Shown here: in pieces, positions 54,361-62,574 of the stretch
Numbering within the stretch: position 1 is the first letter of the stretch
How the letters are laid out: each line of letters begins with the position of its first letter
Assembly: GCA_964512995.1 (NCBI GenBank)
Contig: CAZELM010000020.1
Coordinates: 22,795 to 86,794, forward strand
Length of the DNA stretch: 64,000 nt
Direction of reading: 5' to 3'
Origin: CAZELM01 sp964512995
GTDB taxonomy: Bacteria; CSSED10-310
Notes under the pieces: model-generated
Database searches by the model: none
Told to the model about the DNA's origin: nothing
What the model saw: the letters and a program-made list of their open reading frames with translations, nothing else
Made by a program: the position numbers and the translations under genes

Positions 54361-55439
54361 TGTTTATTTCATTCATGAAATCTGATCCCTGGATTATCAT
54401 CGTGACCATTTGCTTAATGGGCTTCGGATTATTGGGGCTGTTAAGCGCTGGGATCCATATTATGGACTCTCCTTTCTATTTCTTCATCCGGCAATTGAAG
54501 ATTATTGGCATCGGCCTTTGCGGGTTATGGATCGGGAGCATGATCGATTACCACCGCTATCAGTTTAAAACATATTGGTTTTATATCCTCACGATAATTC
54601 TCCTCTTCATCGTCTATTTCAAAGGTAATATGAGTTGGCTCCAAGTAGGGAACTATAACTTACAGCCTTCAGAATTCGGGAAACTGATCATCATCATGTA
54701 TCTCTCTTATGTACTGTCTTTTGACTTTGACAGCATGAGGTTCTTAAGACATTCCGTTTTCTATATGTTCACGTGCTTTTCAATGATCATTCCAACCGCT
54801 CTGCAGCCAGACTTCGGAACTGCCCTGATCATGTCAATTATCACGCTTTATATGCTGTTCATCGGACCGACTCCAATCCGCCATATCCTTCTTCCGTCCC
54901 TGATCGCGATTCCATTTGTAATCATCATCCCACTGAAATATCCTCACGTTATGAGCCGCTTTGTAAACTTTCTCATCGCTTTGACTCCTGGCGTTGATCC
55001 GAATTCCCTGAGTTATCACGACCTGCAATTTCGCCAGGCGATGGGTTCGGGAGGCTTATTGGGTATGGGATTTGGCGAGGGATTAATCAAACGCTCATTT
55101 TTACCTGCCAGCCACACTGACTCCATTTTCGCTGTCCTGGTAGAAGAAGGAGGATTTATCACGGGATTTATTGTCATTTCTCTGTTTATGGCCCTGTTCT
55201 GGATTGGGGAACGAAATGCGCGTCAATTATCCGATCGATTTGGAGCGAACCTGGCTCGCGGAATTACGTTCTATATCGTATGTCAAGCAATGATCAATAT
55301 CTGTGTCTGTCTGGGAATCATGCCGAATACTGGAGTCACCTTGCCGTTATGCTCCTATGGTGGATCCTCCATGATCACAACGTTGCCAGCAATCGGCATC
55401 CTGATTAATGTGTCTTCTCAGCGCAACTACATCATTTAG
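54360..55439 (+). CDS. FtsW/RodA-family SEDS glycosyltransferase
   Basis: 359 residues, about ten membrane segments. SEDS proteins polymerise peptidoglycan glycan strands with a class B PBP partner. Motifs: QVGNYNLQPSEFGKLIII, QPDFGTALIMS, GGLLGMGFGEGLIKRSFLPASHTDSIFAVLVEE (FtsW has LPEAHTDFIFAVI; the Glu is missing here) and PNTGVTLPLCSYGGSS. I chose ATG 54360, which overlaps the PBP stop as TAATG; GGTGGAGT lies just upstream. The HTD Asp that SEDS enzymes need is kept. It is the direct neighbour of the class B PBP, as expected for a SEDS-bPBP pair. Confidence 0.9.
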   Translation: MFISFMKSDPWIIIVTICLMGFGLLGLLSAGIHIMDSPFYFFIRQLKIIGIGLCGLWIGSMIDYHRYQFKTYWFYILTIILLFIVYFKGNMSWLQVGNYNLQPSEFGKLIIIMYLSYVLSFDFDSMRFLRHSVFYMFTCFSMIIPTALQPDFGTALIMSIITLYMLFIGPTPIRHILLPSLIAIPFVIIIPLKYPHVMSRFVNFLIALTPGVDPNSLSYHDLQFRQAMGSGGLLGMGFGEGLIKRSFLPASHTDSIFAVLVEEGGFITGFIVISLFMALFWIGERNARQLSDRFGANLARGITFYIVCQAMINICVCLGIMPNTGVTLPLCSYGGSSMITTLPAIGILINVSSQRNYII

Positions 55440-55458
55440 ATATCATGGGAGGGAGTAA

Positions 55459-56712
55459 ATGCGGAGCATCGGGAAATTACTTTTGATGGATTTAGGAAGC
55501 AAAAAGGTTCGAACGGCAGTAATGAGCTTTGAGCATGACAGCCGATTGTCCATACTTTTCCGGAAAGAAATACCATCCTCCGGTTTTATTCATGGATCAA
55601 TCGCCAATCTGAAAGATGCTGCTGAAACGATTCAATCCGCTGTAGCGATGTCATTGGAAGGCGCTCATTGCAGACGCTTTGATGAAATCTGGGTTGGGCA
55701 TTCTGGAGAACATATCCGTAGCGAAAACGTTATCGCCGAGCAATCATTATCCTACAATCATCCGGTGACGCGGCGCATTGAACGAAAACTGAAAATAAGA
55801 GCCGAACAGTCAACACCCGTTGATTATCAGTTGATACACAGCTTCCGCCAGTTTTCCTCAATTGATGGAATCCGCAGGAATTCTGCCATTGATTTAGTCG
55901 GAACAAACATCCTTTCTCGTTTCCATCTCATCTATACACGAAAAACTGCTATCAATAATATCAGAAATGCATTCAAAATGGCAGGGGTCATGCCCGCACG
56001 CTTTATATTTAACGCCTTCGCAAGTTCACAATCCGTGTTGCACAGTGAGGAGCAGTATCTCGGTTGCCTGCTCATACACATCGGCGCATCAACCTGTGAC
56101 TACCTGGTCTATCAGGAAGGTCAGCCATTTCTCAGTGGATCTGTCAATGATGGATGGGGCCGTTTGACTAAAGATGTTGCCATGGGACTCCAGATCCCAC
56201 TTGAAACCGCAGAAAGACTCATCATCACCGAAGGCACGACATACGATATTACCGAATCCGATAACGGACCCCTTAATGTCCGAACGATGTCTGGTGATCA
56301 ATCACGCCTGACCCGACGTCATCTGGCAAAAATTATGCGGTGTGCTGCTGAAGAAACACTGGATCGAATCCAAAGTCTCCTGAAAAACTTTATTTGCAGA
56401 GGTCATATTCCGGGTGGAGTGTGTTTGACTGGTGGAGCGGCTGTAACACAGGGCCTGATTTACAATGCATTAGAAACATTCGGTGTACCGGTCCGATTAG
56501 GACTGCCGAGATTACCATGGAGTCAGGAAGAGTTTCCCCCAGATTGGGCACCGATCGTCGGACAAGCTATTTGTGCTGCGCAAGAATACCAACCGAAGAT
56601 TAAAGCGGATTCTTTTTTAGAAGCAGCTACAACAAAAGTATCCACACTTTGGAAACGAATGTTTCCAAAGGCGATTGACCCTCATGAACCGGAAGGTGAT
56701 CCTGACCAATAG
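55459..56712 (+). CDS. Degenerate FtsA-like actin-fold protein
   Basis: 417 residues following FtsA throughout. LLLMDLGSKKVRTAV at 7-21 (phosphate 1), WVGHSGEHIRS (FtsA VGISGAHI), an FtsA-type 1C domain, LIHIGASTCDYLVYQEG at 205-221 in place of LIDIGGGTTD (the catalytic Asp is His207), GGVCLTGGAA at 319-328 (adenosine motif), and a C-terminal amphipathic segment STLWKRMFPK at 395-404 like the FtsA membrane-targeting helix. ATP hydrolysis is doubtful but membrane binding is likely kept. GGGAGG RBS. Last gene of the operon, convergent with uvrA (46 bases). Confidence 0.78.
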   Translation: MRSIGKLLLMDLGSKKVRTAVMSFEHDSRLSILFRKEIPSSGFIHGSIANLKDAAETIQSAVAMSLEGAHCRRFDEIWVGHSGEHIRSENVIAEQSLSYNHPVTRRIERKLKIRAEQSTPVDYQLIHSFRQFSSIDGIRRNSAIDLVGTNILSRFHLIYTRKTAINNIRNAFKMAGVMPARFIFNAFASSQSVLHSEEQYLGCLLIHIGASTCDYLVYQEGQPFLSGSVNDGWGRLTKDVAMGLQIPLETAERLIITEGTTYDITESDNGPLNVRTMSGDQSRLTRRHLAKIMRCAAEETLDRIQSLLKNFICRGHIPGGVCLTGGAAVTQGLIYNALETFGVPVRLGLPRLPWSQEEFPPDWAPIVGQAICAAQEYQPKIKADSFLEAATTKVSTLWKRMFPKAIDPHEPEGDPDQ

Positions 56713-56758
56713 AAAAACCACTCTGTCAAATATACACTTCCCGGTTATGTCTACCATA

Positions 56759-59611
56759 TCAACTACCAAAATACTTACCGATTCGTTGTGATGGTGAAAT
56801 ACACTCAGGTTGCAGCACGGATTTCAGATACTGCCCAGTATAGGAGTTTTTATTTCGAATAATCTCCTCCGGTGTCCCATAACCGACCACTTCTCCACCT
56901 TCATCGCCACCTTCCGGACCCAAGTCAATAATATAATCCGCATTTTTTATGACTTCGAGGTTATGTTCAATTACAATCACCGTATTTTTCATATCGACCA
57001 GCTTATGCAAAACTGTGAGTAATTTACAGATATCATTGGGGTGCAAACCAGTCGTCGGTTCATCCAGTACGTACAATGTTTTGCCCGTATCCGTTTTGGC
57101 TAACTCCCTCGACAATTTTACCCGTTGAGCTTCTCCGCCGGATAGAGTGGGAGCGGGTTGTCCAAGTTTGATATAATCCAAACCAACATCGTGTAAGGTA
57201 TGAAGTATCCTCATGATTGCTGGAATTTTTTCGAAATGGTGAAGCGCTTCTCTTACTTCAAGATCAAGTACATCTGAGATGTTCAGACCACGATATTTGA
57301 CATCCAGAGTCTCCTGATTAAAACGCTTTCCCTTGCACACTTCACATGTGATATAAACGTCCGGAAGGAAATGCATCTCAATCCGCTTCAACCCATCTCC
57401 CCCACACGCCTCGCAACGTCCACCTTTCACGTTGAAACTGAATCGACCGGGTGAATATCCGCGAAGTTTGGCTTCAGGTAACATAGCAAAAATATTCCGG
57501 ATATGTGTGAATACGTTCGTATACGTTGCTGGATTCGATCGGGGAGTTCTCCCGATAGGTTTTTGAGTTATTTCAATGATGCTATCAATTAAATCATAGC
57601 CAGATATAGATGTGTATTTCCCCGGTTTTCGAGCAGACCGATGCAGCTTCACAGATAATGCCTTCAAAAGAATTTCATTAATTAGCGTGCTTTTGCCAGA
57701 ACCGGATACACCGGTAATACATATAAATTTTGAGAGTGGAAACCGGATATCAATTCCTTTCAGATTATGCTCCGCAGCTCCTTTGATCTCAATAAATCCA
57801 TTATCAATGGTGCGACGTTCCGCTGGTATTGGGATCTGCATCCGGCCGGAAAGGTATGCTCCAGTCAAGGATTTTGGATTATTTTCAATTTCACTAGGAG
57901 TCCCTGCAGCAACAACTTCCCCCCCCTCATGACCAGCACCAGGACCCATGTCAACAAGATAGTCGGCATGCCGAATGGTCTCCATATCATGTTCCACAAC
58001 AATGACAGTATTCCCAAGATCTCTTAATTTTTTTAACGTTTCCAATAACCGGGAGGTGTCCCTGGAATGGAGTCCGATGGACGGTTCATCCAGTATATAC
58101 AATACTCCCACAAGCCCTGTTCCGATTTGAGATGCCAGCCGAATCCGTTGTGCTTCGCCTCCGGACAAACTTGGAGCAGCGCGATGAAGTGTCAGATAAT
58201 GCAATCCGACATCTCGAAGGAATCCAAGTCGATTCCGGACCTCCTTCAGAATTTCAGCCGTGATGATCTGCTCGTTTGCTGTTAATTGTAACTGATTCGT
58301 CCAGTCGATGATCTCCTTGACCGACCGAGATGTCAATTCAGCAATCGTGACTCCATTAAATCTAACGGCTCTGGTTGCCTCATTGAGACGCTCCCCTTCA
58401 CACGATGGGCAAGGGATATTTCTGAAAAACTGGCTATACCAATGACGCATCCCATCACTCTTTGTCTGCAGGAATAACCGTCTAATATCATTTAGAATAC
58501 CTATCCACCCAGTGTTACTGTGGAGATGTGCCGGGTCGAAGTCACGTATTTTGGGGGGAATTCCATATAATATAGCAGTTTTTCCGTCCTCAGGAATTTC
58601 CTTCCAAGGAGTATCCATGGAGAACTGAAATTTTTTCGTTACTGACTGGACACGGCGGTAGGTCCATCCATTTACATTTTCATTCAGAACTCCCAGGAAT
58701 TTCACAACACCTTCACCGAGCGACAGATCATGGCTCCTCAATATCAAATCTGGATCCGGATCCATGATCGTTCCTAATCCACTGCATTCCGGACACATTC
58801 CCAAAGGAGAATTAAATGAGAAATGTTGCGGAGTGAGCTTTGCAAAACTCCGACCACATGTCAGGCAGGCCGCATTCTCACTGAACAGCAATTCACCTGC
58901 ATCTAATCGGATCACTTTTAGGATTCCTTCAGACAATTTCAAAGCGGTTTCGACAGAGTCGGCTAACCGACTCCGATCGTGTGGCCGAATAGTTATTCGG
59001 TCGATGATCACATCAATCGTGTGCTTTTTGTTCTTGGCCAATTGGATGTCTTGATCCAGTTCCAGCAACGCACCATCAACCATCACACGAATAAATCCTT
59101 CGGATCTGGCACGCTCGAAGATCTCCTTATGTTCCCCCTTACGATTTTGAATCATCGGAGCAGCAATCATAATTTTGGAGCCTTCCGGAAGTGTCAGGAT
59201 CATATCTATCATCTGCTGAGCCGATTGAGATGTGATCGGTTTCTTACATTCTGGACAGAACTGGATTCCGACCCGAGCAAATAAAACCCGAAGATAATCA
59301 TAAATCTCTGTGACAGTGCCAACCGTAGATCTCGGATTATGTCCGGCAGTCTTTTGTTCAATAGAAATGGATGGAGACAGTCCTCCGATGTAATCCACCT
59401 GGGGCTTCTCCATTTGTCCTAAAAATTGGCGAGCGTATGATGAGAGCGATTCGACATAACGTCTTTGACCTTCGGCATAAAGTGTATCAAAAGCGAGAGA
59501 CGATTTACCCGAACCGGATACTCCCGTTATCACGATCAATTCATTTCTTGGAATCTCCAGATTGACCCCCCGAAGATTATGTTCTCTAGCACCTTGAATA
59601 ACTATTTTCAT
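56759..59611 (-). CDS. uvrA: Excinuclease ABC subunit A
   Basis: DNA damage-sensing ATPase of nucleotide-excision repair. 950 residues, normal. Two ABC domains: Walker A GVSGSGKSS near 34 and GVSGSGKST near 635; signatures PSLSGGEAQRIRLASQIG and PTLSGGEAQRVKLSREL; zinc fingers CPECKKPI (and CxxC later), CLTCGRSF with CPECSGLG, and CEACGGDG with CEVCKGKR. UvrA-type start KIVIQGAREHNLRGVNLEIP. A promoter is visible upstream. The gene stands alone on this strand. Confidence 0.98.
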   Translation of the reverse strand: MKIVIQGAREHNLRGVNLEIPRNELIVITGVSGSGKSSLAFDTLYAEGQRRYVESLSSYARQFLGQMEKPQVDYIGGLSPSISIEQKTAGHNPRSTVGTVTEIYDYLRVLFARVGIQFCPECKKPITSQSAQQMIDMILTLPEGSKIMIAAPMIQNRKGEHKEIFERARSEGFIRVMVDGALLELDQDIQLAKNKKHTIDVIIDRITIRPHDRSRLADSVETALKLSEGILKVIRLDAGELLFSENAACLTCGRSFAKLTPQHFSFNSPLGMCPECSGLGTIMDPDPDLILRSHDLSLGEGVVKFLGVLNENVNGWTYRRVQSVTKKFQFSMDTPWKEIPEDGKTAILYGIPPKIRDFDPAHLHSNTGWIGILNDIRRLFLQTKSDGMRHWYSQFFRNIPCPSCEGERLNEATRAVRFNGVTIAELTSRSVKEIIDWTNQLQLTANEQIITAEILKEVRNRLGFLRDVGLHYLTLHRAAPSLSGGEAQRIRLASQIGTGLVGVLYILDEPSIGLHSRDTSRLLETLKKLRDLGNTVIVVEHDMETIRHADYLVDMGPGAGHEGGEVVAAGTPSEIENNPKSLTGAYLSGRMQIPIPAERRTIDNGFIEIKGAAEHNLKGIDIRFPLSKFICITGVSGSGKSTLINEILLKALSVKLHRSARKPGKYTSISGYDLIDSIIEITQKPIGRTPRSNPATYTNVFTHIRNIFAMLPEAKLRGYSPGRFSFNVKGGRCEACGGDGLKRIEMHFLPDVYITCEVCKGKRFNQETLDVKYRGLNISDVLDLEVREALHHFEKIPAIMRILHTLHDVGLDYIKLGQPAPTLSGGEAQRVKLSRELAKTDTGKTLYVLDEPTTGLHPNDICKLLTVLHKLVDMKNTVIVIEHNLEVIKNADYIIDLGPEGGDEGGEVVGYGTPEEIIRNKNSYTGQYLKSVLQPECISPSQRIGKYFGS

Positions 59612-59653
59612 AAAAACGTTTTATTTATTTATAAACCTTTCCTACTCAGACAA

Positions 59654-59682
59654 AGACTAAATCCCATGCATGGAAATGTCAA
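59654..59682 (-). promoter_or_regulatory. Possible uvrA promoter with a palindrome in the spacer
   Basis: On the minus strand TTGACA (59682-59677) and TAGTCT (59659-59654), 17 bases apart, preceded by T-rich runs like an UP element. The spacer holds the perfect palindrome CCATGCATGG (59664-59673). No LexA-type box was recognised. Of the 311-base gap 59612-59922, this and the inverted repeat at 59816-59885 are all I can see. Confidence 0.5.
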
Positions 59683-59815
59683 CAAAAAAGCGAAAAAAAG
59701 GCGAATCTTCAAGCGCTCGAATCATTCTCAACTTTTTGGGTGCTTGATCGGATTAACTAGGAAATATATTTCTTTTTATTTATAGATTAATACTTATAGT
59801 TCAAACGCAGATAAT

Positions 59816-59885
59816 ACGAAAGGGTTGTTCACTTTCGTCAATCGAATCACATAGATCAAATGACTCGTTGCGTGTGAACAACCCT
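59816..59885. repeat. Nested alternative hairpins after the selenoprotein gene
   Basis: AGGGTTGTTCAC (59821-59832) and GTGAACAACCCT (59874-59885) form a perfect 12-bp inverted repeat with a 41-base loop. ACGAAAG (59816-59822) can instead pair with CTTTCGT (59832-59838). The two pairings exclude each other. It lies 38 bases beyond the stop of the dockerin gene; T runs are weak, so a plain terminator is only one option. Confidence 0.6.
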
Positions 59886-59922
59886 GAGTAAATGAACGAA
59901 GCGTTATGAGCGCTGTTGTTTT

Positions 59923-61923
59923 TTAAATTGGATCAATACAGCCACCCAAACCCAGAGCCATAGCGAAAATATTTTGAGCATCACCCGCAGTAACAGCGCC
60001 ATTACTATTGCAGTCCGCAGCACAATGTTCTTCATCCGTAGGTTCGATACTACCCAATGCAATGCCAAATGCCATCTGAGCATCTGCAGCAGTTACGGAT
60101 CCATTCTGATTTGCATCTCCGGTATGTTCGCATAAAGGTTGCGGTGTTGGAGAAGGAGTAGGTGTTGGTTCTTCTGCACCTACGTCGAAAAAATCCAGCA
60201 TTGCCTGCATTAATTGCTCCTTCGTAGCTCCTCCGGATTGTTCGATTAACCCACCAAACTTGATGCTTGCACCAATTGTTTTATATCCGGATGGTGACGC
60301 GAACGCGATTCCATTGTCGTATATTGGACTACCATTCCGGAATACGACATAAGATCCGGAATTCGGAATCAGATGATCGATCCAGCTATTATATGAACTA
60401 CTTGTAGAATACTCAAAACTCATGCCTTGTGTGAATGTGCCGGTCACACCATTGATCGGACCAGCATCAGGACTCTGACTGCCATCACTGTTGGATGTGA
60501 TATGGAAGTATGGATGAACAGCAGTTTGTGGATCATAAAACCAGGTATCACCGCCCTCCATATAAAGTCGACCGCCGCTATCGAGATATTGTTTGAACAT
60601 TAAACCTTCAGCAGAGGATAACACATGGTTTCCTGCACCATAAACTCCTAAACACACAAAGACAGAATCATACATCCCGAGCAAAGAGGGCATCGAAGTT
60701 GTATAATCAGCATGACCTAAAACGGCTCGAATGGTTGACTGAATCGTTGGTCCTGAGTTATGAGTTCCATCCAAATCGATAACAATCGCTGGAATTGAGC
60801 TTACAATATTCACCAAATGATACCCAGCGACAGGATGATATGTGGTATTATGTGCTGTGGATTCATCAGAAGCGACAATCCGATATTCCAATGCATCACC
60901 AACCTGCATGGTTTCTGCAATAGTGGACGTATAGGTATTGCCGGTTTCATTCACCATTTCGATCATACTCGTTCCTCCGCCATTAATGCGGTACTCCAGA
61001 GAAACGCTTGAGATCGAAATATTATCTGTGACTTGTGCGGTAAGATTCAATGGGAGCAGATTAGGTGTTATTTGGGAAGTTGCATGATGAATAATAACAG
61101 GTGCAGTAACATCAGGTCCGACATAGAACGAATAGAGATTATTCGGTGATCCGGGTGGCAATGTCCGGTTGCAGCCTGCTGCATTTCTGGAATCAATATA
61201 ATAATAAATAGTTGTTCCTGAAGGTTGAGCAGGGATGCTTGCGGAATAGTTATTTTCAAACCGTGGTGTCATTGTGACCCTATTAAACGTACCAATTCCA
61301 GTAGTGCTCCATGATAGTTCCGGATATCCGAGTACAAATGGAGAGCTGAATCGAAAATCTCCCGATATGGTGATATTATTGACAGTATCTTCAGTATCAC
61401 TCACTGGACTGAAATCGATACCCGTCACTCCCTGAAGATTGGCAATGATGAGGTTTACAATCTGGGATTCTGAAAATCCATAATTGGTGTACTGAACATT
61501 CATCTGACAATTAAGCACGGTGTTATGAGGGACATATCCCATGCCGAACAGATTCCAGACTGTCCTAGAAGTATCAGCTAATACAGGATAGGTCAGCCCA
61601 TGGTTCTCTACCCAGGTACGACAACTGCTTTGAGATTCTTCGACGCCTATCGCTAAAACAATAAGTCCATCATCCCGATAGGTTTGCCAAATTTCCTCTA
61701 ACTGCGGAGCCTCCGCAGCACAGGAACTTCACGTTGAAGTCCAAAAATTTAACAGAACCACCATTCCAGAAAAATTATACAAAGAAACCTGATTCCCTTC
61801 TGAGTCCGGGAGAGTAAAATTGTTGACGGTATCACCTACATGGTACGTGGCGTGAGAAAATTGGGTTGCCATTGTCATAAAAATAACAGCAACAACTGAT
61901 AAAAATATAAATTTCCGATACAT
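59923..61923 (-). CDS. Candidate selenoprotein: secreted UxxC thioredoxin-like domain with C-terminal dockerin
   Basis: Read as one frame of 666 residues with a single in-frame UGA (codon 65, bases 61731-61729). Signal peptide (1-25), TlpA/AhpC-like domain (about 26-160: VGDTVNNFTLPDSEG, VVLLNFWTST, Sec65-S-S-Cys68, APQLEEIWQTYRDDGL, cis-Pro at GYVPHNT), a beta-sandwich/Ig-like region, a GATase-like domain (MYDSVFVCLGVYGAG, SGGRLYMEGGD), a Pro-Thr linker, and two dockerin-type calcium repeats (DANQNGSVTAAD, DCNSNGAVTAGD) at the end. UGA falls exactly on the first Cys of CxxC, and the frame stays open and homologous on both sides. AGGAGG RBS. If UGA is not read as Sec, this would be a broken gene with a 64-residue product; the SECIS-like hairpin argues against that. 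Confidence 0.85.
61702..61731 (-). promoter_or_regulatory. UGA codon with bacterial SECIS-like hairpin
   Basis: UGA at 61731-61729. Ten bases later a perfect stem starts: CTGCGGAG (61718-61711 on the minus strand) with CTCCGCAG (61709-61702), best drawn as 7 bp with a GGC loop or 6 bp with AGGCT. The loop begins 16-17 bases after UGA and has G at its first positions, in line with the known bacterial SECIS pattern (loop 16-37 bases after UGA, G in the first two loop positions). Confidence 0.75.
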
Positions 61924-62574
61924 AGCTTCCTCCTCATTTCTGCGCGGCCTATAATGTGGTCAATGTAATTTATATTCCACAAAATAGCTATCTTCAGTTG
62001 AGCAAAAATTAAGCCATCTACGCACAACTGCACACTAATCGGACAATCATTCGACTATACCCAAAAAACGTTTATGGATTTTGTCATAGGAATCTGCGAC
62101 AGATAACCATTAACTCCTGACAATCGCCATAAAATTAAAATTGTCATGCCAACCTATAACAGCGAGATGTTTCATCTTGTGCAGAATTTATCAATCATAG
62201 CTCAATCTCAAATTCGGAGTAGCATATTCTGATAGGTTCTATAAGTATTTTTTTCAATATTCCGACCAATGTTATAATAGTCACAACTATATATCTGTTT
62301 TATTATGTGTTCATTGAAGCCAGGTATGTCGCAACAATAGAATTCGCTCCCAGGGGCTGATTTTTTTATCATTGTGCTTGATTTCAATGGTATGAAACCG
62401 CTACCCTTATAGTGGGATTTATCTAATTCCGGTTAAGGTGAATGGAGGAGCCAATACGCTCATTCCTTTCATTTTGATCGGTTTGTGCGATATTATTGTC
62501 ATTTTAGGTGGTGACATTTTTTTATCTTTTTTGGCGCCGCCTGTTACCAATAACCTCATCGAGTGGAGTTCTGC
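61924..62574. other. 651-base divergent intergenic region between dockerin and cohesin genes
   Basis: AT-rich region upstream of both divergent genes. Visible: an inverted repeat TGACAAT (62118-62124) / ATTGTCA (62140-62146), and close to it another TGTC...GACA pair, possible regulator sites. No convincing -35/-10 pair, no RNA gene and no protein gene with coding character was found. Confidence 0.5.

Noticed and set aside
61729..61731. UGA as Trp or Gly by a changed genetic code
   Set aside because: UGA is the stop of many clear genes here (ffh, yraN, ahcY), and this is the only in-frame UGA I found inside a homologous stretch.
62118..62146. TGACAAT/ATTGTCA inverted repeat as an attachment site or transposon end
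   Set aside because: Only 7 bp, no target duplication and no transposase or integrase nearby; at most a regulator site.
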